Positions 1-9,069 of a stretch of 64,000 nucleotides of DNA are shown here, piece after piece. The DNA is from Parasporobacterium sp. (GTDB lineage Bacteria > Bacillota > Clostridia > Lachnospirales > Lachnospiraceae), in NCBI GenBank assembly GCA_017459985.1, contig JAFUBX010000031.1, positions 62,001-126,000 of the forward strand, given 5' to 3'. Made by a program: the position numbers and the translations under genes. How positions within the stretch are numbered: the first letter of the stretch is position 1; every line of letters begins with the position of its first letter. Under the pieces are notes generated by a model. It searched no databases, was not told the origin of the DNA, and worked only from the letters and a program-made list of their open reading frames with translations.

Positions 1-1100
1 TTGCGGATCTCGTTATATTTCCAGTCGATCTCTTTCCGGGATTCCCCGCTGATCGTAAGGAGGATGGAAAGGTAGTAGAAATCCTCCCCGTTCGAAAGCC
101 CGTCTTTCAGGTACTGGCCTGCCCGGACGGAATCCTGCAGGGAGTCAAAACTCGCCTGGGTGTCGGAAGCGTCCATCAGGACGGCCCGGTTCTGGTTCAG
201 GGACTGCCGGATCTTGAAGATCACATGCTCCCTGGGGACCTTGTTGAAGAACATGTCCAGGTCGATCCCTTCTGCCACGTTCAGGAACACGGAGAGCCAG
301 CCGGTGACCACATACGGGTTATAGCCGTCACCGGGAATGTAGGCATAGGTATAGTATCTGCCGCTGATCACCATATAGTCCTTCGACGGAAAGTCCACAC
401 GGGAAGGCGCGATGAGATCTGCGGCAGGCACATAGATTCGGGTGCTTTCCATCAGATGTTCCGGCACGCCGGCTTCCCTGAGGTATCGTTTCCGGACGGA
501 CGAAAGGTGGTCCTCAAACGTCTTCCGCCTGGCTTCCTGCGAATTTAACAGCGTATAAAGGGTCTCTTCCAGCTGCCCATCCTCGTCCTCTTTATGGAGG
601 ATCTCGTTCCCGCAGGCATTGAGCGTCGCTTCGATCCTGGCAGCCGTGTTCCTTAACTGCCCTGTGATCTCCGCCCTGGACGGTCGGTGGAGGCTCCCGC
701 TCTCCTGCTCGTATTCATAGATGAGGAAATACCGCCGGGAGATGCTCCCCCTGCCCGCCTCCGCTTTTAAAAGCTGCAGGTAGGCCAGCTGCATCTCCGT
801 GCATTTCGGGGAGGTCTCTGAAAGGATCTCTTCTTTCAGGCTCTGCATGTGTGTTCTCAGGTCTGCCCGGCGCGAGATGGCCTTCATCTGCAAAGTGGCC
901 GGCCCGGCCTTGAACAGGTCCCTGTATTTTTTTGCGACCGCGTTCTGTTCCGCTGCGGACTTCATCAGGAAGTTGACAGGGGATACTTCCAGGATCTTGA
1001 CATAGCGGTGGTCCGCCGTGATGATCATGCCGTCCGTGATGTCCCTGATCGGCAGGAGTTTTTGTGTGGACCTCACTTTCCGGACTATTTCTTTTGACAC
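1..1100 (-). CDS. VirB4/TraE-like conjugation ATPase, N-terminal part (runs off left edge)
   Basis: Open frame of about 366 codons from a GTG at 1100 to the window edge, so the Walker-motif half of the protein is not visible. The GTG is chosen because AAAGGAGG lies 7 nt upstream; it reads VSKEIVRKVRSTQKLLP. The visible part contains ITADHRYVKILEVSPVNF and a later stretch around SFDSLQDSVRAGQYLKDG, which resemble the N-terminal domain of VirB4/TrbE proteins of Firmicute ICEs. VirB4 ATPases energise assembly of the mating channel at the inner face of the membrane. The call is strengthened by position: it follows a PrgI gene by 43 nt, the usual order in these elements. The family call is moderately firm; the ATPase motifs would lie left of base 1. 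Confidence 0.75.
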   Translation of the reverse strand, partial: MSKEIVRKVRSTQKLLPIRDITDGMIITADHRYVKILEVSPVNFLMKSAAEQNAVAKKYRDLFKAGPATLQMKAISRRADLRTHMQSLKEEILSETSPKCTEMQLAYLQLLKAEAGRGSISRRYFLIYEYEQESGSLHRPSRAEITGQLRNTAARIEATLNACGNEILHKEDEDGQLEETLYTLLNSQEARRKTFEDHLSSVRKRYLREAGVPEHLMESTRIYVPAADLIAPSRVDFPSKDYMVISGRYYTYAYIPGDGYNPYVVTGWLSVFLNVAEGIDLDMFFNKVPREHVIFKIRQSLNQNRAVLMDASDTQASFDSLQDSVRAGQYLKDGLSNGEDFYYLSILLTISGESRKEIDWKYNEIR

Positions 1101-1143
1101 GCCTTAGCCTCCTTTATCATTTTCGTTTCGTTCCTTTGGGGAA

Positions 1144-1647
1144 TCAATCTTTCGTCTTCTCCGGCACCTGTTCATCGTCTTCAAACACCATGTGTGCAAA
1201 GGAGAACTGCCTGTAATCCGCTTTCTCCTCCCGTTCTGTTTTCCTTAGCTCTAAAAATTCCCGGATCCGCTCCCTGGGGAGCCGCTCCGTCCGGTCCGGC
1301 TCTTCCGGTAGCGGCCGGATCTCTTTCTTGACCCTTGGGTTATACAGGTAGGTCTTCTTTTCTTTCCCGGCCCGCAGGACGTTCCAGAAGAACCGGAACA
1401 GGCTGTCCCCGTTGATCCCCGTTGCGCAGAGAAACACGAACGGTGCTGACAGCACGATTGCGAGGACCAGCTTTACGATCCCGTCCAGCTTCGCTCCTGC
1501 CGTCAGCACCAAAAGGACGACCACGCCTGCCACAGGGACTGCCTGCAGCGCATAAGAGGCCCTTATCATGAATCCGAAGAACGAGATCCCTTCCCGGAAA
1601 TTGGGCGGGATGTACTCGACTTTGGGCCTGGTTTCCCGATCATCCAT
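1144..1647 (-). CDS. PrgI-family membrane protein of the conjugation apparatus
   Basis: 167-aa protein. It begins with the PrgI-like stretch VEYIPPNFREG (residues 10-20), followed by two adjacent hydrophobic segments (about 32-50 and 56-76) and a charged cytoplasmic tail rich in Arg, Lys and Glu. This architecture, and its place directly before a VirB4-like gene, are typical of PrgI proteins (VirB3-like in position), which are thought to anchor the ATPase to the membrane channel. AGGAAGGAGG sits a few bases before the ATG at 1647. It is part of the minus-strand transfer operon, 13 nt after the preceding small gene. The function is inferred from family and synteny. Confidence 0.75.
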   Translation of the reverse strand: MDDRETRPKVEYIPPNFREGISFFGFMIRASYALQAVPVAGVVVLLVLTAGAKLDGIVKLVLAIVLSAPFVFLCATGINGDSLFRFFWNVLRAGKEKKTYLYNPRVKKEIRPLPEEPDRTERLPRERIREFLELRKTEREEKADYRQFSFAHMVFEDDEQVPEKTKD

Positions 1648-1660
1648 CCGTTCCTCCTTC

Positions 1661-2005
1661 CTAAGCCGTCCTCGCAGCCGCCTTCTGCAGGCAGCTCAGG
1701 CACGCTGTCATCAAAGCCCTTATGATCCTGGCCCGGAAAAACACGGACGCCTCCCTGACCTGCACGCACCCGGAGATGCAAAAAGACCCGTCCGCAAGGA
1801 CGGTCCTTTGAAAGCGGATATACCGGCTCTTTTCCTGCTCTTCTTCCAGAAGTTCCCCGATCAGCGCTTCATCCGGTCCTTCCAAAAGGAGCGGCCCCTT
1901 ATAGCAGCTCACGCTGATCAGGGAGCCCTCCTTTTCCGACACGTCCCGGATCTCGAACCGGTGGCCTCCCTGGCAGACCCTGACGCAAACGGTTTTTGGC
2001 TCCAT
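1661..2005 (-). CDS. Small uncharacterised protein of the transfer operon
   Basis: 114-aa protein that I do not recognise. It is preceded by AAAGGAGG and lies 47 nt after the S1-domain gene and 13 nt before the PrgI gene, so it is co-transcribed with the conjugation genes. It contains five cysteines (for example VRVCQGG, ISVSCYKG and CLSCLQK near the C terminus) and no clear membrane segment. The acidic middle (LLEEEQEKSRY) and basic end (LQKAAARTA) suggest a soluble protein. No function is assigned. Confidence 0.6.
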   Translation of the reverse strand: MEPKTVCVRVCQGGHRFEIRDVSEKEGSLISVSCYKGPLLLEGPDEALIGELLEEEQEKSRYIRFQRTVLADGSFCISGCVQVREASVFFRARIIRALMTACLSCLQKAAARTA

Positions 2006-2052
2006 CTGGTTCCTCCTTTCTGTTATCTGCCCTTAAGGCACCCTTCTTTCCT

Positions 2053-3147
2053 TCAGTTCCTCTTCGCCGTCCCAAACGCCGCATTGGGATAGACCCTTTT
2101 GACCGTCACGGTCACCTCATCGCCCGGCATCAGGATCTCCCTTCCCACGACAGATTCTGCCCGCACCATGACGGAAGCCCCGCCTGATGTGATAACGGTA
2201 TAGATCCCCTTCTCCCGGTTATAGAACTTGACGATCCCCTGGCAGGAGGACCCGGCGGCAAGATTTAAGTTGTTCTCGCTGATCTTCCGGTAACCGATGG
2301 TCGCCCCGGAGACATTCAGCCGGATGCTGCCGTCATCGTTACGGTGGATCCGTTTTACGGCAACCTTTAGGGAATCCCCCGGTTTCAGGAGGTCCCGGCA
2401 GTCCGTGACATAGCGGAACGCGTCGATCTCATGTTTCTGGACGGAGCATTCCACGCCCAACACCTCCAGGTTCGCAAAATGTTCCCCTACGCTTAAGACC
2501 TCGGCGGTCACAATGTCCCCTTCCCGTACCGCATCCGGCCCGGTAAAATACCGTTCCTGCTTCTGTTTCAGCGCCGCCAGCCTGTCCCCTACGATGGTAT
2601 AAAGGATGCTGTTATCTTCCGCCCGGTCCGCCCTCATGCCGGCGATCACGAACGGGATCCAGGCGCCGATGCAGGCCCGTGCTTTTTCCGTCCTTCTGAC
2701 CGCCCGCTCGCGCTCCGGTGCCTCCCAGTAATCCTTATGGAACGCCGCCTCCGTGAAAAACTCCCTGTCCCTGATGAGCACCCGGAAGTCATCACTGATC
2801 CTGGCAAGGATGGAAACGGTATCTGTCTCCCTGGAATACCGGACCTCGACGACCTGGGCGGCAATGATCCCGCCCTTCCGGTACAGCCGGGTCAGTTTTT
2901 CCCAGTCCCTGCGTTTTTCCCGTTCCGCGTCATAGCGTTCTGCGAAGAACTCGGTATGGTCCACGATATTGCGGCGGTCCCGGTAATATGGCTCTTCCCC
3001 GCCCGCCGGATCTTCCGCGCCTTCCTCCTGCTCAGGTGGTGCATTATCTTCCTCTGGGAAGTCCTCTTCCCCGGCTTCCGCTGCAGAGGTGAATACCTGT
3101 TCCCCTTCTTGTTCCATGTCTTCTTCCCGTCTGGTCTCGTCTGTCAT
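2053..3147 (-). CDS. S1 RNA-binding-domain protein of the ICE
   Basis: 364-aa soluble protein with a very acidic N terminus (residues 5-55 are mostly Glu, Asp, Gly and Pro). At least two OB-fold/S1-like units follow: residues about 208-285 (EGDIVTAEVLSVGEHFANLE ending in GSIRLNVSG) and about 298-356 (GSSCQGIVKFYNREKGIY, then MPGDEVTVTVKRV). A more degenerate unit may lie at 90-130. S1 domains bind single-stranded nucleic acid. In Firmicute ICEs such proteins often sit beside VirD4; the role in transfer is not established. ATG at 3147 has AAAGGAG 8 nt upstream. The gene follows the coupling ATPase by 35 nt. Confidence 0.7.
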   Translation of the reverse strand: MTDETRREEDMEQEGEQVFTSAAEAGEEDFPEEDNAPPEQEEGAEDPAGGEEPYYRDRRNIVDHTEFFAERYDAEREKRRDWEKLTRLYRKGGIIAAQVVEVRYSRETDTVSILARISDDFRVLIRDREFFTEAAFHKDYWEAPERERAVRRTEKARACIGAWIPFVIAGMRADRAEDNSILYTIVGDRLAALKQKQERYFTGPDAVREGDIVTAEVLSVGEHFANLEVLGVECSVQKHEIDAFRYVTDCRDLLKPGDSLKVAVKRIHRNDDGSIRLNVSGATIGYRKISENNLNLAAGSSCQGIVKFYNREKGIYTVITSGGASVMVRAESVVGREILMPGDEVTVTVKRVYPNAAFGTAKRN

Positions 3148-3182
3148 CTGACCGCTCCTTTCTGTCCTTTCCTCATCTGTTC

Positions 3183-5165
3183 TCAGGCATCTTCCAGCAC
3201 TGAGCTGTGTGCCTTGTTTTTGTTTTTCGTTCCGTCCGGTCTCTGGGAGGCGCTTTCCCGCCTTGCTTTCCGCCCGAACTGTGCCCGGAAGGTCGTGTCC
3301 ACCACCGTATGGGGCTTTTGCTTTCCTGGTGTCTCCATGTCCTTCCCGTCCTGCTCCGTGCCTTTTTCCGCTACACCCTTTTCCAGTTCCACGAACGCTT
3401 CCTCCCCCTCCGGGAGGGAGAACGCTTCCAGGTCTTCACACGATCCCAGGTCCCAGTCATACACAGGGTCCGGATCCAGCAGCCGTTTCAGCCTTCTTAG
3501 GAGATATGCCTGGACAGCCTGCTCATCCTCTGCCGTTTCCCGGTTCCGTTCCTCCCGGTCCTTTCTGCGGAAGTATTCCTCCGGGAACCGCCGATCCAGC
3601 GGCTTTACGGTCTGCCTGAGCGTCACCGGCCTCAGGCCCTTCGCCATGGGATGGGCCGTATACGGAAACTTCAGAAGTTCCAGGGGCTTTACCCCTGTCT
3701 TTAACACCAGCAGGTGGTCCTTTCGCTCCCCGCCGAACGCCATGGCATCCGTCACGGGGAGGAGTTCTTCCTTCGTCTCCGTCTGCCTCACTTCCCCTAC
3801 AGGCCCTTTAAGGAGCCTGGTGCTTTCGCTCCAGGACTGCGACAGCACCGTCGTCTGCCCGCAGTACCGGGAGATCATCTCCGCAGAGGGCAGGTCATTG
3901 CACCCCAGGTAGACGATGTATTCCGTATTGCCGATCAGCTGGTCCGCCCCGTACCTGCCGTAAAGGTCCTGCATCTGCCCCAGGTTCTGGAACGTCATGG
4001 TGACATCCAGGTGCCTGGATCGGGCCTTTGACAGGAATGTCGGGAATCCCGGGATCTTCCCCATGCTGGCAGCTTCGTCCATGATGATGGACACCGGATG
4101 CAGGACGTCCAGGGTACGGATTCCCCGCCGTTTGCATTCCGCCTCCGTCCTGTCCCATATCAGCTGGCAGTCCTCAAACAGGAAGTTGAAGAACAGGGAA
4201 AGGACGGGCTTTACGCTGTCCGTGTCATCCGCCATGACAAAGACGGCGCTTTTCACGGAACTGATCTTCCAGAGGCTGATGTCGTTGTTGCTCAGCATCC
4301 GCCTCCTTGCCTCGCTCCCGAAGATCCTGAGGCTCTGCCCCAGAGTCTGCAGCGTGGATCCCTTTACCCTGTCTTCCACGAACCCCATGTCGAACGTCTG
4401 GAAGGCCGCCCATGCCGCATGGTACCGGGGAACAGTGCGGATCTCCCTTCTGATGGATGCCATATTTCCTTCCCCCATCATCAGCACGTCGTAAAGGACG
4501 ACGCTCAGGGATACCTCCGGGGCTTTCGCCTCCGTTTCCAGGACCACGTTTTCGATGTCCGCTTCCCGAAGCCCTTCTTCCGTGCAGATGTCCCGGAAGA
4601 GCTTCTTTGCCTCCGCCACCGTACAGGTATCCTCGTCCCTCAGGTGTTCCGGGACCTCCTTCCAGGTCCTTTTCCCATGGCCATTCTCCAGTACGGCTTT
4701 CGCTGCCGTCAGGAAGGTCCTGATGAGGAACCGTTCCCTGCGGAAGGCATACAGGCCTGCCAGCGCCGCGAGCACGGATTTTGCCCCGTCCTTCCAGAAA
4801 TCCGGGTCCTGCCCGGGGAACATGTTCGTGATATAGATGTCCGCGAACCGGTACAGTCGGTCCGCATCCAGCATCTGTGTGTCATGGTCAAAGATCTCCA
4901 ACAGCGCGTTCCAGGCATGGGAATGGTTGGAATCGATGCAATTCAGCACCTTGACATCCCATCCCATCTGCCGGCAGACCTGCGACATGGAGGCATAGAG
5001 TTCCCCTTTTGGGTCGAACACCACAAGGGAGGCTCCCCTCCTTAATGCTTGCAGGATCTCGTTCCGGATCAGGCACCAGCTCTTTCCAGTCCCCGGCCTT
5101 CCCAGCACCAGAACGGTCTTATTTCGTTCGGTGTCCGAATATTTTCTTGATACGAGCGTGGTCAT
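3183..5165 (-). CDS. VirD4/TraG-type coupling protein, ATPase part
   Basis: About 660 aa starting at the ATG at 5165, where AGGAGG lies 6 nt upstream; a longer frame from 5228 has no ribosome binding site. Walker A GRPGTGKS is at residues 22-29, and the T4CP hallmark LVVFDPKGELYASM follows. Walker B is VSIIMDEAASMGKIPGF near residue 360, followed by RHLDVTMTFQNLGQMQ, the typical coupling-protein motif. The Lys/Glu-rich C-terminal tail is about 100 residues. T4CPs recruit the relaxosome to the secretion channel and drive DNA export. The transmembrane N terminus normally found in one polypeptide is absent here and is encoded by the overlapping upstream gene (47-nt overlap). A frameshifted single gene is the alternative, but the dedicated ribosome binding site argues for a split pair. 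Confidence 0.85.
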   Translation of the reverse strand: MTTLVSRKYSDTERNKTVLVLGRPGTGKSWCLIRNEILQALRRGASLVVFDPKGELYASMSQVCRQMGWDVKVLNCIDSNHSHAWNALLEIFDHDTQMLDADRLYRFADIYITNMFPGQDPDFWKDGAKSVLAALAGLYAFRRERFLIRTFLTAAKAVLENGHGKRTWKEVPEHLRDEDTCTVAEAKKLFRDICTEEGLREADIENVVLETEAKAPEVSLSVVLYDVLMMGEGNMASIRREIRTVPRYHAAWAAFQTFDMGFVEDRVKGSTLQTLGQSLRIFGSEARRRMLSNNDISLWKISSVKSAVFVMADDTDSVKPVLSLFFNFLFEDCQLIWDRTEAECKRRGIRTLDVLHPVSIIMDEAASMGKIPGFPTFLSKARSRHLDVTMTFQNLGQMQDLYGRYGADQLIGNTEYIVYLGCNDLPSAEMISRYCGQTTVLSQSWSESTRLLKGPVGEVRQTETKEELLPVTDAMAFGGERKDHLLVLKTGVKPLELLKFPYTAHPMAKGLRPVTLRQTVKPLDRRFPEEYFRRKDREERNRETAEDEQAVQAYLLRRLKRLLDPDPVYDWDLGSCEDLEAFSLPEGEEAFVELEKGVAEKGTEQDGKDMETPGKQKPHTVVDTTFRAQFGRKARRESASQRPDGTKNKNKAHSSVLEDA

Positions 5166-5616
5166 TTTCATCCTCCTGTATAGACCCGAAAAGGAAGTCA
5201 AAATGGTCATTGATGTCTCCGGACACATCGAAATGCTCTTCCGCCTCCTCTAAAGTCAGCATCCGGGACCGTCCCAGCGTTCCCTGCTGCGTGATCCGCT
5301 CCCCGTGCTTCCCGATCACCGCCGCCTGGTTCAGGATCCCTCTCCGGTGGAGGCTGAGGATGGTCAGGAAAACGCCCAGGGAAGTAACACCCATCGTATA
5401 AAAGATCCCCGGCGCCCGGAGGATCCCTTCGGAAAGGATCTCCCCAAAAGGGATGCTCCGGCGGAACATCTGGCCGCTGAAAAGCATCCGGAACTGCCCC
5501 GTCAGGAAGCCTGCCAGGAAAAACTCCGCTGGGACCAGGAACAAAAGAAAGAGCCTTCTTTTCCTGCCCTTTCGTTTCGCGTGAGCATGCTTCCTGTTTC
5601 TATTCGTCCGTTCCAT
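5119..5616 (-). CDS. Membrane-anchor half of the split coupling protein
   Basis: 165-aa protein with a basic N terminus (RKHAHAKRKGRKRR) and two hydrophobic segments (about 22-40 and 70-90). A soluble tail follows, GTLGRSRMLTLEEAEEHF, which resembles the linker that precedes the Walker A motif in TraG/VirD4 proteins (pattern GT.G.A.WMT..EA). The tail ends where the ATPase gene begins, overlapping it by 47 nt in another frame. The natural reading is that this protein supplies the membrane part of the coupling protein. GGAGGTGA precedes the ATG at 5616. The membrane topology is visible; the functional pairing is inference. Confidence 0.65.
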   Translation of the reverse strand: MERTNRNRKHAHAKRKGRKRRLFLLFLVPAEFFLAGFLTGQFRMLFSGQMFRRSIPFGEILSEGILRAPGIFYTMGVTSLGVFLTILSLHRRGILNQAAVIGKHGERITQQGTLGRSRMLTLEEAEEHFDVSGDINDHFDFLFGSIQEDENDHARIKKIFGHRTK

Positions 5617-5620
5617 TCCT

Positions 5621-8600
5621 TCACCTCCAGACTCCCGTCATCTGCCCTTCGCTTGTGATGATCGAGGATACATAAACCGCGCTCTCCCTTGTCATGCCGT
5701 AGGCTTCGTATGCCAGGTCCACGCCGAAGCAGCTGTGCACGCTCCGGCAGGGGTATTTCATGGCAAGGTACAGGCATTTGAAGGAGGATGCCATCCCCGC
5801 ATTCTGGTAGCGGGTGAACAGACGTTCCTTCGAATACCAGGCGCCCCATCCCCTGAGCGTCGCCCAGCACGCGCCGTTCCTGTAAAGGGAAGGCGCATCG
5901 AGCATGCTGTTCAGGATGCAGGATGCCGACAAATACCCAAGGTACGGATCCGCAGTATAATCCGCCTCCCCTTCCATCCAGGCGATGGCACAGACCACAA
6001 GATCATGGTCGCCTGAAAGGTACGAAGTCAGAAGGTCTGCGACCTGGGATTTTGATGGAAGAGCCATCGTAAGATACAGCTCTTCTGCCTGGCTCTGGGT
6101 CAGCTCCTCTCCCTCGCCCGCCAGGTTCCCGAAGAAGAAACTGTCAAAGGAAAACTCGTCGCCTTCTTCGATCACCCGTACATAAGCGGTCTCATCGCTC
6201 CGGTAGGACCGGTCCCAGCAGACCGTCCCGTCCTTTGGATTGGAACAGTGGACCACCTTCCCGTCCCCGGCATAGATCGACACATGACTGCCGCTTCCGT
6301 AGACGATGATGTCCCCGGGCTGAAGCTCGGCCTGCGTGATCCGCTCCCCGACCCTGTCCTGGTAATCGTCGGATGCCTTGGACAGGGAATACCCGAAATG
6401 TTCATACACCAGGGAGATGAACCCGGAACAGTCCGTCCCTTGTGTCAGGGAATTCTGGATGTTCCCGCCTGCGTCCAGCCGGTTCCACCACTCCACATAC
6501 GGTGTGATGCCGACCCAGCTCATGGCATACTGGACGATCTGCTCCCGGAGCCCGGAAAGGTCCGCCTCTTCCGGCAGGTCCCCCATATAGACCCAGGTCC
6601 CGTAGGCAAAGAAGGCTTCCTCTTTCTTCTCCCTGATCTGTTCCGATGAATAGCCGAACAGGTCACTGGTAAGAGGGGCAAAGCAGTAGAACGTCCACGG
6701 ATCCGGCACATTCCGGTTCAGGTCCTTCGGATCCGGCAGCGGATGGATATTCGTCAGGAACTTCCTATAGAGGCTCTTGTTTTCCGCATCGATCGCCGTC
6801 CCCATGAGGTCCGCCGTATAATTTTTATGAAACGCCTCTTTCCTGTCCACATACCCGGGAAGTGTACGGTATCCTTCCACCAGGACCTTCCGCACCACCT
6901 CAGCCGCCTTCAGGGGCACCGCTTCAGGATCCCCGGGGAGTTCCCCGGACAGGAAGTTTCCGGATGACAGGACATAGGATAAGAACCCCTCCGTCCCGGT
7001 CCCGTACTCTGCCCCGTACAGTTCAAAGCAGTTGGCCATGTAAGAGGCTTCCATCGCCGCCCCCTGCAGCGTCCCCGCCTGCCGGTAGCAGTAAAGCGCG
7101 ATGCCTTCAAGGGCATTGTCCGGAAGGTCATAGGTAGGAAAGACATCTTTTCCTTTGAGGCCGAATTCCAGCAGCAGAGTCTCTGCCACATCCCGAATTT
7201 CCTCTTGCAGGGCTTTCGTCACGGAGGAAGAGGCTGCCGGGTCGGAAAAAGCGGAAAGGTTCTCACTGATCTCATACTCCTTTCCGTCCTCGATGACCCG
7301 GATGCAGGCGGACAGGTCCGGCCGGTATCCGAGTTCCCACTTGACGGTGCCGTTTTCCGGGGAGGAACAATGGATGACTTCCCCTTCGCCCGCATAGATC
7401 GCCACATGGTCCCCGTTTCCGTAGACGATGATGTCCCCTGGCTGAAGGTCGGCTTTCCGGATCTTCGTCCCCAGGTCCTGGTAAGCCAGGGAGTCCGTCG
7501 GAAGGTCGATCCCGAAGGCACCGTAGACCAGGCTGATAAACCCGGAGCAGTCCGTCCCATCCGTCAGGGACGTGCCTGCCCAGACATACGGCGTAACGCC
7601 GACCCAGCTCATGGCGTACCGGACAAGGGCATCCCTCAGCCGGGCGGAGGATACGGTACGGGAAGAAGAACTATCCTCTTCTGCCTGCCCTTCCCGCCTT
7701 TCCCTGACCGCTTCCAGGAGATCCCGTTCCTTCACTTCCTCTTCCACCAAGGCACGGATCTCCGGCGGGTATCCCCAGGCTGCAGTCCCTAAACGGTCAT
7801 ACTTTCCTATCCAGTCCTCCAGGCCCGTCACGCAAACCTGTCCGGTGCAGTCCATCACCTTGCCGCCTCCGATATAGATCCCCACATGGCCGTAGACCTC
7901 TCCCAGTTCGGATGCTGCGGACGACCTGACCGCGATGAGCATCCCCACATCGAGGTCTGTATAATCCGTGGAATAGCAGTATTCCTGCCACAGGTCACAG
8001 GCATTCCCCCCGATCCGGGACAAGCCCGTGCCGTTGATCACGTTCATGACCCACTGCGCGCAGAATCCCTGCTCCGTTTCCGGTGTCCCGGAAGCCAGGT
8101 CGCAGATCAGTTTCTGGGTCTTTGTCGCCTGTTCATAATCCCCGGTAAGGCTCCCGGACCTTATGAGGCTTCCCCCTTCCCGTTTCAGGATCTCGTTGAA
8201 TTCCTCCTTCATGAAGTTTCCCGTCTGGAAGGAGACGTTCACCGTGATGGTGCCACGGTACCGTGTCTGCGTCACTGCCGGCACGACGACCTCGTTGGGG
8301 ATCTTCTGCACATACGTTCTCGTCGCTTTGTGCCCTTCCGGCAGAAGGTCCGCCAGGGATCCGGTAAACACCGTCTCCTCCACGATCCGCTCCTCATACT
8401 CGGTATAGGTCCTCTGCGGGGTGATGACATATTCATAGGCCTGGACGTTCGGGTTGATCCCCGTGATCTTAAACAGTGCATAGCCGCCTTCCTCCGAGGA
8501 ATAGTAATCCACCTTCCCTTCATCCCCGTAGAAATCATACCGGTATCCTTCGTCATCATTGATGTCGGCATTGTTGTGGTATTTTGCGACATGGTAGGCC

Positions 8601-9058
8601 GCCATCATCCTGTTTCCTGCGGATGCCGTGACGGAAAGGTCATCCATGCCCGGAAGGACATAGGTCGTGATCTCCGATCCGTTCTCATAGGACCTTTTCA
8701 GGCGCTGTGCCTGTACCATGGCGACATCTTCCGAGTAGTACCGGTAATTACGCTGGATCACTGCTTCCGACATCTGAAGGGCGTGTTCGTATTCCGCCGC
8801 GTATTCGTCCTCCTTCTGCACGGGTCCCAGGGAAGAAAAGAACAGGGCTGCCGGATAGATCAGGACTGCAAGGACCAGGAAGATGGCTGCCGCAGATACC
8901 AGGATTCCGGCTTTCAGGAGATGCCCGGACTGCGTAAGGGCCGTGCCTGCAGCACTTACATGGTGTGTGAGCGCGATCCTGGCCAATTCTTTTGCCGTTT
9001 CCTTTGCAGCGCGTTCCGGATCCTCCAGAAAAGCCGCCTCTCTTTCCGGCTCTGCCAT
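5621..9058 (-). CDS. Large membrane-anchored NlpC/P60 cell-wall hydrolase of the transfer system
   Basis: 1145 aa. A single membrane segment lies near residues 49-74 (KAGILVSAAAIFLVLAVLIY), with most of the protein outside. Two closely similar NlpC/P60 domains (roughly 475-590 and 850-975) each show the order TDCSGFISLVY, then LQPGDIIVYG, then HV.IYAG, giving the catalytic Cys and His. An earlier, more divergent unit around 370-430 (VYGHVGIYIGGGKVMDC) looks like a third wall-hydrolase-type domain. The last 130 residues (AIAWMEGEADYT, YLSASCILNSM) vaguely recall SleB-type hydrolases; that is weak. Such proteins locally open peptidoglycan for the mating channel (VirB1-like role). GAAGGAGG precedes the ATG. 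It lies between VirB6 and the coupling-protein genes, 4 nt from the next gene. Confidence 0.85.
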   Translation of the reverse strand: MAEPEREAAFLEDPERAAKETAKELARIALTHHVSAAGTALTQSGHLLKAGILVSAAAIFLVLAVLIYPAALFFSSLGPVQKEDEYAAEYEHALQMSEAVIQRNYRYYSEDVAMVQAQRLKRSYENGSEITTYVLPGMDDLSVTASAGNRMMAAYHVAKYHNNADINDDEGYRYDFYGDEGKVDYYSSEEGGYALFKITGINPNVQAYEYVITPQRTYTEYEERIVEETVFTGSLADLLPEGHKATRTYVQKIPNEVVVPAVTQTRYRGTITVNVSFQTGNFMKEEFNEILKREGGSLIRSGSLTGDYEQATKTQKLICDLASGTPETEQGFCAQWVMNVINGTGLSRIGGNACDLWQEYCYSTDYTDLDVGMLIAVRSSAASELGEVYGHVGIYIGGGKVMDCTGQVCVTGLEDWIGKYDRLGTAAWGYPPEIRALVEEEVKERDLLEAVRERREGQAEEDSSSSRTVSSARLRDALVRYAMSWVGVTPYVWAGTSLTDGTDCSGFISLVYGAFGIDLPTDSLAYQDLGTKIRKADLQPGDIIVYGNGDHVAIYAGEGEVIHCSSPENGTVKWELGYRPDLSACIRVIEDGKEYEISENLSAFSDPAASSSVTKALQEEIRDVAETLLLEFGLKGKDVFPTYDLPDNALEGIALYCYRQAGTLQGAAMEASYMANCFELYGAEYGTGTEGFLSYVLSSGNFLSGELPGDPEAVPLKAAEVVRKVLVEGYRTLPGYVDRKEAFHKNYTADLMGTAIDAENKSLYRKFLTNIHPLPDPKDLNRNVPDPWTFYCFAPLTSDLFGYSSEQIREKKEEAFFAYGTWVYMGDLPEEADLSGLREQIVQYAMSWVGITPYVEWWNRLDAGGNIQNSLTQGTDCSGFISLVYEHFGYSLSKASDDYQDRVGERITQAELQPGDIIVYGSGSHVSIYAGDGKVVHCSNPKDGTVCWDRSYRSDETAYVRVIEEGDEFSFDSFFFGNLAGEGEELTQSQAEELYLTMALPSKSQVADLLTSYLSGDHDLVVCAIAWMEGEADYTADPYLGYLSASCILNSMLDAPSLYRNGACWATLRGWGAWYSKERLFTRYQNAGMASSFKCLYLAMKYPCRSVHSCFGVDLAYEAYGMTRESAVYVSSIITSEGQMTGVWR

Positions 9059-9069
9059 TTTCGTTCCTC

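Noticed and set aside
2737-3912. A 391-codon plus-strand frame over the S1-domain and coupling-protein genes
   Set aside because: Very Ser/Arg/Phe-rich and antisense to two genes with clear motifs.
5119-5165. Programmed ribosomal frameshift joining the two coupling-protein halves
   Set aside because: No slippery sequence is visible and the ATPase gene has its own AGGAGG, so separate translation is simpler.
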